Part shown: one piece after another, positions 33,391 through 43,208 of the stretch
Layout: every line of letters begins with the position of its first letter
Numbering within the stretch: the stretch's first letter is position 1
NCBI GenBank assembly: GCA_003427395.1
Contig: BFEA01000104.1
Location: 823,939 to 887,938 of the forward strand
From: Chara braunii
Lineage: Eukaryota; Streptophyta; Charophyceae; Charales; Characeae
DNA: 64,000 nucleotides
Direction of reading: 5' to 3'
The notes under the pieces: model-generated
Database searches by the model: none
The model's input: only the letters and a program-made list of their open reading frames with translations
Told to the model about the DNA's origin: nothing
Position numbers and translations under genes: made by a program

Positions 33391-34476
33391 GTGTTGATGT
33401 TGGTATTGCGTGGGTGTATTCCGTGGGCGGCGAATTTTCGGACTTACCTGTTGACTATGTTGAAAGAGGAGGGCGAGCTGTACCGATGTCGAGGTCCAAT
33501 TGTGTACGTCCTCATATCTCCTTGGCATAAACATTGTTATGTAGGTTCCACGGGGCGGTCTCTGGATGTTAGGTGGTGCGAGCATGTCTACCAGGCCTGC
33601 AATGAAGGCGTTATAGATAGCGAGCAAAGGAATCATAGGCTGTATAACTGGCTGCGCAGACGTTGTCCGGGCCAGTACGTTGCTCTGCCTTTGTTTCGCT
33701 GCGACGAACGTGATTTGTTGGCTTTGGAGAGGTTTGTGATTCGGCGTACAAACCCCTTTCTTAAAAGTAGGGACAGGCTGGTCAAACATAGGAGGTGTCG
33801 TCCGGGTAAGCGGAAGCGGGAGAGATGGAGACGAAGGCAGTCGGGTGATAGTGTGAAGACGGTGAGGGTTGATGTGGCTAAGCATACGCATTTGAACTTT
33901 GTGGCACAAGAGGGTGATAAGTCAGCCAGTCTGATGGGACTTCTGTCGCGCGCACGGGCGTGTGGAAAGAAGGAGCTGACAGTTCGGTGTGTTGGATGGG
34001 GTTTGCTCTTGGACAAATGGAGGGTGATCAAAAGATGCTTTGGGGGGTCCATCGTCGAGACTGATTTTGGAATTGGAGCATTGAAGAAGAACCGTGGCTG
34101 GCTGGCTAACGGCATAACTTTGAAATTTCGTACCATCTCGTACTTTTGTTTTACTCTGCTATGTATGAAACCCACCCTGCTAAATTTCCTACAGAACCCT
34201 TCGTCTCGAAAGTGTCTGTCGGAATGGGACCTTGAAAAGATGGTAGGCCTCTACAGTGCCATCAGGAGCTTTAAGGAAAAGAGAACTAGGTACACTCTTC
34301 GCTGCGTTCTTTCCGGTGTTGTTCGTAGGAGATTTGGATTCAATGTACGCTCTCGTCTAGTTGTGCGCATTACTTATGATGATTGTCTCTGCAAGAGCGC
34401 AATTAGGACCATGTGCTGCGAATTGCTGGGCAAGTTGGACTTGTCGGGGTGTATAAAGGATATGGTGGTGAGGTGA
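33391..34476 (+). pseudogene. GIY-YIG endonuclease domain of the Penelope-like element
   Basis: From about residue 30: IVYVLISPWHKHCYVGSTG supplies the GIY (IVYVL) and YIG (CYVG) strands, SLDVRWCEHV the conserved Arg and His, and LLALERFVIRRTNPFLK the catalytic Glu. The domain nicks target DNA to prime reverse transcription. A basic stretch (GKRKRERWRRRQ) and about 200 residues of unassigned sequence follow. The first open frame ends at TGA 34474, after which the same frame continues to the RT. The start at 33391 is only the first Met of the frame; the true N-terminus may lie in the upstream ORF through splicing or frameshifting. Confidence 0.85.
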
Positions 34477-35307
34477 ATGCGGGTGGTGTGGGTCAAGAAC
34501 CGGAGTGTTGGGGATGTTTTGTTAAACTTTCGATCTGCGTCCAGGCAGCTAGAGTTGTCGTGCCAATGTGCTGAGGCTGATGAGGTTTTTCCGCATGTAA
34601 AGGGGCACGTCTGCTTTCGTATGGCTGAGGTTGACTTCGTTCCGACTGCTCTGAAAAACTCTCGCAATATCCCCTGTCCATCACATGTCACCTCTCGACG
34701 CAACTTGGTGAGGCAAGTGATTACTTCGTTTGGCCTGTCTAGCCTGTTACCTGCTCTGCATGAGGACGCCTTTGATAAAGGAACGATTGACTGTTGCTTC
34801 AACAAGACAGTGAGGAGGGATAGCCTGTTCTCGCGGAGTATTGATACGGTGTTGGAATGAAGGGAAAAGTTTGGGGAGTTGGTGAGATGTCATGTCGATC
34901 ACAATGCTGGTGATTCGCTTGTCTGTTGTCCTGTGATCTATCAGAGTGGTATGAACAAGCTGTTCTTGCTTAACCCAGGTTTTGTGATAAGAAAAGATGA
35001 GGATGAGATGATCCGTGTGTGTGCTTCAAGATACAAGGAGGGGAAGTTTGATCGGCTGGGTAAATGGAATCGTGCGGGTAGATTGGGGCAGGCATATTCG
35101 ATCCCGAAGCACAAAGATATCACCAAGTAGCGTCCCATTTGCCCGACGCACTCTGAGTGCGGGGTGTCAGCCAGCAGGAAGATTGCTCGAGCGATTAACC
35201 AACTGCTGTGGGAGTTGCCGCGGGAGACGAACTTCAACTTGAGGAGCATGGCGGATTTGGTTTCGTCCCTGTGTGAGATTAATGGGGAGCTAAAGCAAGG
35301 TGAATGA
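34477..35307 (+). pseudogene. Linker with Cys/His cluster and RT N-terminal region
   Basis: Same frame as the GIY-YIG domain. LSCQCAEADEVFPHVKGHVC is a C-x-C…H-x3-H-x-C cluster that could bind zinc. Then come DKGTIDCCFNKTVRRD, the NAGDSLVCCPVIYQSGMNKL block (where Penelope-type RTs have a DKG…Y motif) and RPICPTHSECGVSASRKIAR, the RPI motif that opens the RT. Stops lie at 34858 (TGA), 35128 (TAG, immediately before RPI, where Trp or Gln fits) and 35305 (TGA). Confidence 0.7.
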
Positions 35308-36279
35308 TTTCTCAGCATGGCGTTTGACATCAAAGAGATGTTCTGTAATTTGCCACATGAATCTATCCTGAGAGCTGTCCGGTGGGTCGCTGATTTCTGG
35401 GAAACCCGAGGCTGCAAAGGAGTGCCGATAAGGAGGAAGGGGAAGGGTGCGAAACTCCAATTTGGGGAATCCGCTATTGGCTGGAGTTCGGTTTCTTTTG
35501 AGACCATCTATGCTCCTATAGAGTTCGATTTAGGGTGCACGTTCTTCAAAGCTTCTGGTCGAGTCCTGCAGCAGAGGGTAGGCATTCCGATGGGGAAGTC
35601 GTCTAGCCCGGCATTGGCCTGTCTGTTGTGTTCCTTCAACAAATTTTTGTTCCTGTCCTCTCTCGGCAGTGATAGGAGATTGGTGGGTGGGGTTCGAATG
35701 GTGGACGATGTGTCAATCATGGTCAGATACAAACAGGGCGATTGCACATCAATGCAGGACGCAGACTCTATTCCGGTGAAATTCGAATCCTGCTATGATA
35801 GTAATATAATCTTGGAGCGCACCAGCGATGCTGACTGCTGGGATTTTCTCGGTTGTATTCTAAAGACTCTGGAGTGGCCTTGGGGTATACAGTGTGTTGC
35901 TTTGCACAAAAATCAGCGAAGATGTAATGAGGACGACTTGCGATTCCAGAACCTGCAGGACTTCGATTCGTTCTGCAGTCTGCAGCAGAAAAAGGCGGTG
36001 ATCGGCTCTTGCCTGCACAGAGCCAAGGCTCTCACAACAATGCAGGGTACGGAGGTGGCTTTTCTATTCACCTTAAAGGTTGAGCTCAGAAAGAGGAACT
36101 TCCCTGATGCATATTTTGATGATGTTTTACGCAATTTCTCAGGGAAGTTCGGGGGAATCTGGGCCGACTGGGTGCATTGCTTGATGGGGTGGGAACATCT
36201 ATCGACAGTGGGAACAAGAAGGTACCCCAGCAGGGGGGTGCCTCACGTGAGAGGCAGGGGGGCTGTGAAAATCTCGTAG
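35308..36279 (+). pseudogene. Penelope-like reverse transcriptase core
   Basis: SMAFDIKEMFCNLPHESI is motif A in the form typical of Penelope-like RTs (D-x3-MF-x-N-[IL]P). VLQQRVGIPMGKSSSPALAC is motif B, GGVRMVDDVSIMV is motif C with the catalytic DD, and CWDFLGCIL is motif D (FLD-like). All catalytic Asp residues are present in this 320-codon frame. A basic C-terminal tail (HVRGRGAVKIS) ends at TAG 36277. No GIY-YIG follows the RT, in contrast to canonical Penelope and Athena layouts. The fragment is uninterrupted from 35308 but needs the upstream stops to be bypassed. Confidence 0.88.
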
Positions 36280-36475
36280 GAAGTCTGGCATGTCATTCAG
36301 CATGTAGGGGTATATGAATATTTTTTCAGAAGAACTCACTATGAGATGTGTTTGTGGATTTTGTGGGGAAGCGGTCCTTTCGCAGCTTGGCCGCAGGCTG
36401 GTACATATGAGGTCTCGGACAGTAAGGGTTGATTTGGAACCCCACGAGGCCAGGGTTCGCTAGGGGTCGTTGGGC

Positions 36476-37418
36476 AAGGGGCAATTAGGACCTCCAGGAG
36501 GTCGGGGTTCATTAGCAATTGTTTGGTTACTGGGGTCCGTTAGGGGTCGTTGGGGAAGGTGCTATTAGGACCTCCATGAGGTCAGGGTTTATTAGGAGTT
36601 GTTTGGTTTTCAGGGCTATCGAAAATATATTTTTTCTCAAAGGCTCAGGGGTGGTTAAACCGTGGTACAGACTGGCGTTTGAAACAAGTGGCTGCCAATG
36701 GAGGGTTGGAGTCCCCCCGACGGATCTTCTGATTTTGATTCTTTTGATTTTTTTGATTTTTTGGTTTTGGTCATTTTATTGTCTCAACTTTGTTTGGTTG
36801 AAAGTACGGCCCTTGGTGGGAGTAACCCGGGGCTGGAAATGTTTTCCGTAATTTCTGTTCTTGATCTTTTTCTAGGTTCGGTTCATCCGGTAGTTTCGGG
36901 AATTCTAGACTTTTTTTTCTCAAACCTATTCTGGTTTCGGAGTTGCTTGTGCTCAAGTTGTTAAGTGGACTTGTTCTGTCTTGGCAGTACTTAAGTAATT
37001 AGTGTTATTCGTCCAGTCCCTTTCTGTGCGACTACAGACAGACCCCTGATGATTCCGGTATTTGGCGGCCGGATGAAATGCAGCGTAGGGTCGCTGCGCC
37101 TATCCATAACGATTATCTTACGATGTATATGGCAGGTTTTCACAGTTAATTTTACGGCCATCTGGTCGCGTTTCGGAAACTTTGGGACTTTCGTTTCTAT
37201 TCCTTTCCCGCCCCTTGGTTCTGTGTCTATGTTCTCTCTCCCTTTCTCGCCTCTCTCTTTCGCGTCTCTCTCTCTTTCTCTCCCTTTCTTTCTCTTCTCT
37301 CTCTCTCTCTCTTTCTCTTTCCCTCTCTCTTCATCTATCAATCTTTGTCAAACGTGATGAGTTCCCGCTTTAAGTAATTTGTATTTTGTTGCTTTGGATG
37401 TCGGACTCGCTTATCCTG
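36476..37418 (+). repeat. 3' terminal direct repeat of the Penelope-like element
   Basis: Complete copy without gap; see the 5' repeat. It follows the RT stop by about 200 bp and ends at the right target duplication (37419-37430). It carries the hammerhead-like motif at 37046-37100 and a CT-rich tail (37220-37335). Confidence 0.85.
37046..37100 (+). ncRNA. Hammerhead-ribozyme-like motif in the terminal repeat
   Basis: CTGATGA (37046-37052), a hairpin with TCCGG/CCGGA arms (37054-37058 and 37069-37073), GAAA (37075-37078) and a second hairpin TGCAGCG/CGCTGCG (37079-37085 and 37092-37098) follow in the order of a hammerhead core with stems II and III. The triplet at the cleavage position is GCC instead of the usual GUC, and I could not find a convincing stem I. 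Hammerheads are known from the repeats of Penelope-like elements. Partial match only. Confidence 0.4.
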
Positions 37419-37740
37419 CAAATAAGCGGCCCGACACGGTAAACGAGTCATCCCATGGCCTCATGTGCCAGGTCCGCGACATTGACCAAGCCTGCAGAAA
37501 AAAATCTAAAACAGATGTTGTGCCGGTACCGCAGCCGAGCCGCAACAACGTGTCGTGGGCAGTATCAACTAGTATTAAACCAACACCGCACACCGAAACT
37601 GAGATACGCAGCGGAGTATACCAGACCGATGCCGAATACCGAGGTAGCCCGAACCCTGTCACACTGTTGCAGAAGGCGAAACCAGCCCAAAAATGATGCC
37701 TGACGTGTGCCTCAAATCGTCCGGAACCTGGGACAATCAC

Positions 37741-38070
37741 CGTCGAGCCTGAAACAAATTACCGCCAAGGTTCCGAACCTGAAATGCACTGACCTAGTGG
37801 TTCCAGTCGTGAATGTAAACCACCGCGATGGTATCAAATCTGATAATAAATCACGACAGTCTTTGCGAACCTGAAATAGACAGCCGTGGTCGCGCCGAAG
37901 CCGGAATAAATTGCCGTGGTGGTACCGAAACGGAAACAAGGCGCCATGGTCGTTCCGAACCTGTAATAAACCACAATGGTGGTTCCGGACCTGAAAATAG
38001 ATCCCCGCAACGTCCCCAAGCCTGAAAACAACTGACGCCGTGCCCATACCGAACCAGAAACACGTCGGAT
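37741..38070. repeat. 30-bp degenerate tandem array in the LTR
   Basis: Units of the form TTCCGAACCTGAAATAAACC… recur about every 30 bp (for example at 37867, 37897, 37927, 37957, 37987). The array is shared with the other LTR (55804-56133) and recognisable in the third LTR near 63030-63330. Confidence 0.75.
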
Positions 38071-39100
38071 CGCGTAGGATGCTGCCACTCCATAACGATG
38101 TCGAATCTCTCTGAATCACATACCCGTACCAAGCCACATACCATACTGTCGACCCAAGGTAGCACCACCCCATGCTGTCCATGCGACTCCCGCTCTTAGA
38201 ACATCCCAACTGCGGTAATGTTAGTAATCAAGCAATCCAGCTAAAGCGACGCAGGGAACCTCAACCATCGGCAGTAGTGAAAACTGTTAGAATCCGGGAA
38301 AAATTATCAACCCGGGGTCAGAGCCGATGGCGGGTAACCGAGGCGAAATTAGGCCAATCTCCCAATAGTTATGGGTTCCCGTCACTTTCATCCTTTTTAA
38401 TCATTCTTCCTTTTCCTTAATTTTATTGTCGAAAATAGTAAATTAACCTTAAATTCTGAAAATTTTTATTCCGAGAAAGTTTAAATAAATGGCCGAATTC
38501 CTTTTATTTCTTTTTTTTTTTACTATTTTTAATCCTTTTCTATGTTTTTAATTTCATTGCCGGGAACATAAAATAACAAGGGTATCCCCCTAGAATTAAA
38601 TGCCGTGAAAAATAAAGAAATTAAGGGTTATTGCGTTTTTTTTTTTTTTTTTCTTCTCCCCTACTTGTCTTAATCTTTTTTTCCCCATCTTTAATTATGG
38701 TACTAAAATAGACAAAAATTTGAGGCCTCTTTTCAGCCCTGGTCGTATGCTGCAAAAACGTTGCGGCGGTGTTAGTTCCCGTAGTGCCTCTTTGCGGCAG
38801 GCTAATCGGGGTCTAACCCTCTGAACGGCCAAAAATGACGGTCCCAAGATATGGCGAGTGCGGCCACCCATCTCGCCATCTTTGAGGGTTACTCGTAAGG
38901 TTCAGTGTGCCCAAAATCAGGGGTGCCCTGAGCTCCCCTAATTTCTGCTGCCTAGTCAAACCAGAGTACCGTCAAAACACGGACTTGTCCTTGAGCCTAA
39001 GTCCCAAAGCCACAGATTTCAGGTGGCGCACTGCTTGTGGCCGCCTGACAGTTAGCCCGGACCACTTCTCGACGCCCCCGTCGAGCCCTATCCACTTTCG

Positions 39101-40861
39101 TCAAAAGAAGTGGACGAGCTTCAGGGTGACTGCCCGTATAGGACGCCCACGCCGATGTTTAATTGTCTCCTGTCTCAGTTTGTTATAAGTTCTGGGGCTA
39201 AGAAGATGTTTCTTGACTTTCCTCTTCTCTCGGGATCTTGGCCTTAGTAGGATCCTCTTTTTCTTCTGACGTTGGCCCGAGAAAGGTGCCGGCCCGCCAG
39301 TTTGTCTAATGCGAACTCTCCGCCTAACCCTCTTGAGCACGAATAACCATTTCTTCACTCTTCCTAATGCCAACCCTTTGACCTTTCTTTTCTCCATTCT
39401 TTTCCTCTTCTTGGAACTCTCCTCTGCCTCGAATCGTCTCGAGGGGGCTCCATCCTCCATTCTGGCCTTCCCTTTTCCTTTCGGGCCCGCCAGCGATAAG
39501 ATGGGTGCTGGTCTGGGTCTAAACAACTTCAACCTGGCACCCGCAACTGGGTCCTTCCACTTGGATTTGTCCAATTCTGCTATCATATAGGCACCCCAGT
39601 CGAGCGCCTCAACCACTCTATAAGGTCCCATCCATCTGTTGGCGAGTTTTCCGGTCCAGGTCCTCTCCAGTGCTGCGTCGTAGAGAAGGACCATATCTCC
39701 TACGCTCACCCTCTCTTTCCTGATCCGCATGCTCTTATCCCATCTCTCTTTACCTTTGTCTCTCTCCACTGCTAGACGATCTGCCACTGTCATAAGGTTG
39801 TCTTCCAAACCGTAGACTATCTGTCTTGTTCGGGCAGCTATGAGTTCGTCTCTGGACATCTTCTCCGCCCTGTCAACGGTTGTCCAACTGTCGACGTGAA
39901 ACTCTATGAGGAGCGGACAATGCTGCCCAAACCACAACGTGTATGGTGGGTATCCAGTACTAGCCCGGACCGTAACGTTGTCCGCCCATATCGCATATCG
40001 AAAACATCGTGGCCAATCACTGTCCTTACCTTTGCACCACTTGGATAGTGACGCTATCAGAGTCTGGTGTCCCCTTTCTACTGAAGAGTTCGATTGTGGG
40101 TGGTGGGTGGTGGCTATCGAAACTCTCGCCCCGACTCTCTTGAACACACTCTGCACCTCGTCAGCTAGAAATTTCGCCCCTCTGTTCATCACTATCTTGC
40201 CGACACAACCGTACCTAGATAAGTACTCTAGGACGAAGTTCTTTACTTCCCTTGCCGTCTTACTCCTGATAGGTCTACCGTCCACGAACCCAGTGAAGTC
40301 GTCTCGTATGTTCACGATGTAGTTCATATTATTGCCTACTCCTTTCGGCATCTTCACCAGATCGATGTGTACCTTCTCTCCCGGCCTGGTCGAATAGGAT
40401 GGATGAAGTGGCTCTTTGTATTTCACAAGAACTCTCTTCTGGCACTCTTCTCAGGTTATACACTATCTCTCGACGTCCTTATACTGTCCTTCCCACCAGT
40501 ACAGCCTGTGTACCTTTTCGTAGGTTCCTTTGACTCCTCTATGTCCTCCGACTACCCCGTCGTGAAGCTCCGCAACTATCGTCTGCCTCTCGTCAGGATC
40601 ACAGACTACTCGTAGGGGCGTACCCGACCCGACTGGTCTACGGAATAGATGGCCCGCTCTAAGGCAGTATTGGGCTGCTTGTCTCCGGATATCTGAATCT
40701 TGACTCTCCTCACCAGATAAATGTAACCCAATCGTTCGGTATCTGCCTTCGTAGAGGTTAACCAGAAATCGATCGGCGCGTCTTGGTTCTGCCAATGTCA
40801 GCGCTTCAGCTACTATTGGGCGCTCAGCCTCAAGAGGGATCCGAGAAAGGCCATCCGCCAC
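39101..40861 (-). pseudogene. Integrase of the giant Ty3/gypsy element
   Basis: It starts from the RNase H exit (NVVADGLSR). The HHCC finger reads AELHDGVVGGH then C-IT-x-EECQK, broken by TAG (40465-40463) and TGA (about 40454). The core starts DLVKMPKG; the second catalytic position reads IVMNRGAKF, where the family has D, so this Asp is Asn. The Glu in SNSSVERGHQTL is kept. The GPY/F-type C-terminal domain is present (MGPYRVVEALDWGAYMIAEL, then GARLKLFRPR), followed by a basic tail (KKRKRMEKRKVKG). No chromodomain. It ends about 50 bp before the 3' LTR. Inactive as read. Confidence 0.88.
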
Positions 40862-40917
40862 AACATTTTTAGTGCCAGATATCCTCTCAACTGTGTAATC
40901 ATATAGCCGAATCCGTA

Positions 40918-42429
40918 TTAACCATTGTGCGATGGTCGGGTCGTCAGACTAAAGTCCTTCTGGAGGACAGAGGCGACCGCTGTGGGATCTACTCTTAAGA
41001 TGAACCGTCGTCCGTAGATATAGTGTCTGAACGTGTCTAGACACCGCAAAACAACTAACACTTCCTTCTTGAATTGACTGTGGTTACGCTCAGCTGCATT
41101 AAGTGTCCTACTCTCAAATCTTAACGGTCTTTCCTTCCCTTCAGCGTCCTTCTGAGACAACAACCCACCTACTGAACAAGGTCCAGCATCCGTGGATACT
41201 ATGAAGGATTTATCGGCCTCATCATCAAAGAAAGACATGCCCAGTGTGCGCCCTCCCTCCTTACATTCATCTTTAAGTTCTTGCATAGCGAGTTTCTGTG
41301 AAGAATCCCAGTAGAATTTCTCAGTCTTCCGAAGGAGTAGCCTCAATGGCTCAGCCTTCTCCGCATACCTCCGTATGAATATCCGCCAGTAACCGACCAC
41401 TCCCAAAAACTGTCGGACCTCGGTAGCACTATGTAACGGGGACGGCCAATTTAGGAGTTTGTCTAGCTTCGCACGATCCGTTCGGCGTCCTCTCGAGTCG
41501 CAAATAAAGTCTAAGATCTTAATAATCGAGATGGCCCACCGGCTCTTTGTTCCGCTGACCGTTAAATTTGCATCGTCTAACTGCTCAAGTATCGCGCAAA
41601 TGTCGGTTAAGTGTTGCTCGACGAATTTCCTAACTCCCGGTACAACCTCTGTCTCATCTCTCTTTACTGATCCTTTTATAGGAAAGTCATCCAAAAATAC
41701 TTCAACCTTATCAGGAATAAAGTCCTTGAGGACGGCTACCATGGCTCTCTGAAAAACGGCTACCCCATTAGTCCAATCTATAGGGACGACCATCATCTGT
41801 ATCAGTCCCAATGGCGTGTGCATAGCCGTGAGGTGCCTTTCCCTAGGATCAAGCGGTACCTCATCATAGCCTGAGAACGGATCACAGACCGAATAAATCG
41901 ACCTGCCCGCGGCGCCCTCAGCCAGTAAGTCGGCGTGTGGCACGGAGCCCACGTCTTGAATCGTCTCCGCGTTGACCTTCTGAAGGTCCTGGATCCACCG
42001 GATCTTGCCATTCGGCTTTCGTAGGAAGAACCATCGATTAGCATAGACGCTGTCAGATGGCTCCGCAACATGAGAAGCCATCTTTTCTTTCAGGAAAGCG
42101 ATAACCTCTTCCTTCTCCTTCTGGGCGTATTTCTATCCTGCGTCATTCCATGAAACATGTGGAATCGTGTAAATCCTTGCCGGCTTTGCGTAACGAGGGT
42201 CAACCCTACCGCGCTCCGCGTCGCTGAAGGCTATAGCCTTATCGCACGTCTTTAAGATCTCTATCACACGTTCCCGCTTATGAGGGGTCAGGTTTCCATC
42301 TTCAATGTCCATCCCTGCTATTCTCTCTTCCGTTAGGCGTTGCGGCTTCTTTTTCTTTCTTTCTTTGATTTCCTTTGCGATCTCTTCTTCCAATATCCCT
42401 TCCAGTGCAGATCGCTCGCGGCCCATCAC
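40918..42429 (-). pseudogene. Reverse transcriptase-RNase H of the giant element
   Basis: An N-terminal acidic and basic linker (AKEIKERKKKKPQRL) leads to a TAG at 42135-42133 in NDAG*KYAQ. RT follows: WFFLRKPNGKIRWIQDLQKV, SVCDPFSGYDEVPLD (motif A), and VEVFLDDFPIKGS (motif C as LDDF rather than YxDD). The connection reads EVRQFLGVVGYWRIFIRRYA, and RNase H has STDAGPCSVGGLLSQ, KKEVLVVLRCLDTFRHYIYG and RVDPTAV. A one-base frameshift near 40945 separates it from the RNase H exit and IN. The LDD triplet keeps both Asp residues, so chemistry is possible. Confidence 0.88.
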
Positions 42430-42449
42430 CGCTGGCTTAACTTTATGAG

Positions 42450-43208
42450 CTACTCGCTTGTGTCGCTTGGGTAGCCCCCCATAGGGGGCTGTGCCCTTAA
42501 AAAAGACACAGATACCACGCCGCCAAATTCCTCATCTGCCTCCTTTGGATATGAGTTGCCGTCCACTATCAGCGGACTCCCTAAATCTTCCACCTCTACA
42601 ATCCGACCTTCTTCTTCTGTGAGCAGTGGTCCATACTTCTTCTCGCGAAATCGCACCGCGTAGTCGGAGATAGGTAATGACTTAATCTGATCACCGGGCC
42701 CTGCACCCACAGCGAGGGCTGCTCTGTTCCTCGGGTCTCAAGGCTCCACTGTCTCAATCATAATTCGCGCCCCATCTAGCTTCTTGATGGACAATGTCTG
42801 GCTCCCGTCGGGCCGCTCTATCGTCACCGCATGCACATGGCTTAACCACGTCCGCCCCAAGAGCAGGTCAGAGCTGCAGTTCTTGACTGCAAAGACTGGC
42901 AAGGTCGCTCGTACGCTTTGGACCTCTATGGCTGCCTTGTGACAAACCTCGGTGATCTGTTGCTTTCTCCCATCAGCCGTCTCTATCTCGAATAGGTACG
43001 ACCTATGGAGGCCTAGTCCAACTTGCACTGCCAGATCCTCGTCTATAATGGCAGCCTCACTGCCGTTATCGATCACAGCATCCAGAACCGCTCCATCGTT
43101 TAGAACCGCCTCCACGGTCTCACTCCCAAGTATGTAAAACTTGTCTGGAGGCACACCTTCCATCCCATCAAGAAGAACTATCGCTATGTGATCTGCTATA
43201 GCTGTCAC
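42450..43208 (-). pseudogene. Aspartic protease region of the giant element
   Basis: AVIDNGSEAAIIDEDLA is the active-site loop, with D-N-G-S in place of D-T/S-G-S/A. SSDLLLGRTWL is the second-lobe motif, and the length of about 150 residues is right for a retropepsin. A stop at 42738 and then an acidic linker (TEEEGRIVEVEDLG) continue in the same frame to 42450, where a frameshift leads into the RT frame (GTAPYGGLPKRHKR). Its frame is +1 relative to gag with a 41-bp overlap, either programmed frameshifting or an indel. Confidence 0.8.

Larger units (their letters stand above)
30659..37418 (+). mobile_element. Penelope-like retroelement with N-terminal GIY-YIG
   Basis: It is bounded by a 12-bp duplication and by direct repeats (30659-31636 and 36476-37418), with an empty site at 55481-55490 in the host LTR. 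The plus strand encodes a CCHC/coiled-coil ORF (31790-33250) and then GIY-YIG plus RT in one frame (33391-36279). Penelope-like elements typically have LTR-like direct repeats and GIY-YIG endonucleases; GIY-YIG upstream of the RT is known from the Chlamys/Naiad-type clade. The assembled length is 6760 bp including 305 N. The terminal repeats differ by roughly 3% over the 150 bp I compared, so it is fairly recent. Seven in-frame stops mean it is inactive as read. Confidence 0.88.
27570..39050 (-). repeat. 3' LTR of the giant element, split by a Penelope-like insertion
   Basis: Matches the 5' LTR at 52541-57113 in the same order, apart from the nested element at 30659-37418 and an artificial 231-bp insertion ending at 28070. 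It contains (CT)n plus alternating CG at 29646-29755 and a 30-bp degenerate tandem array at 37741-38070. Short open frames in it are shared with the other LTR and show no motif. Confidence 0.9.

Noticed and set aside
31790-36279. Nuclear genetic code with TAG read as Gln, as in some ulvophyte algae
   Set aside because: TAG often fits Gln here, but TGA and TAA also interrupt the same frames, frameshifts coexist, and two TGA codons align with Arg in paralogues. Decay explains all of it more simply.
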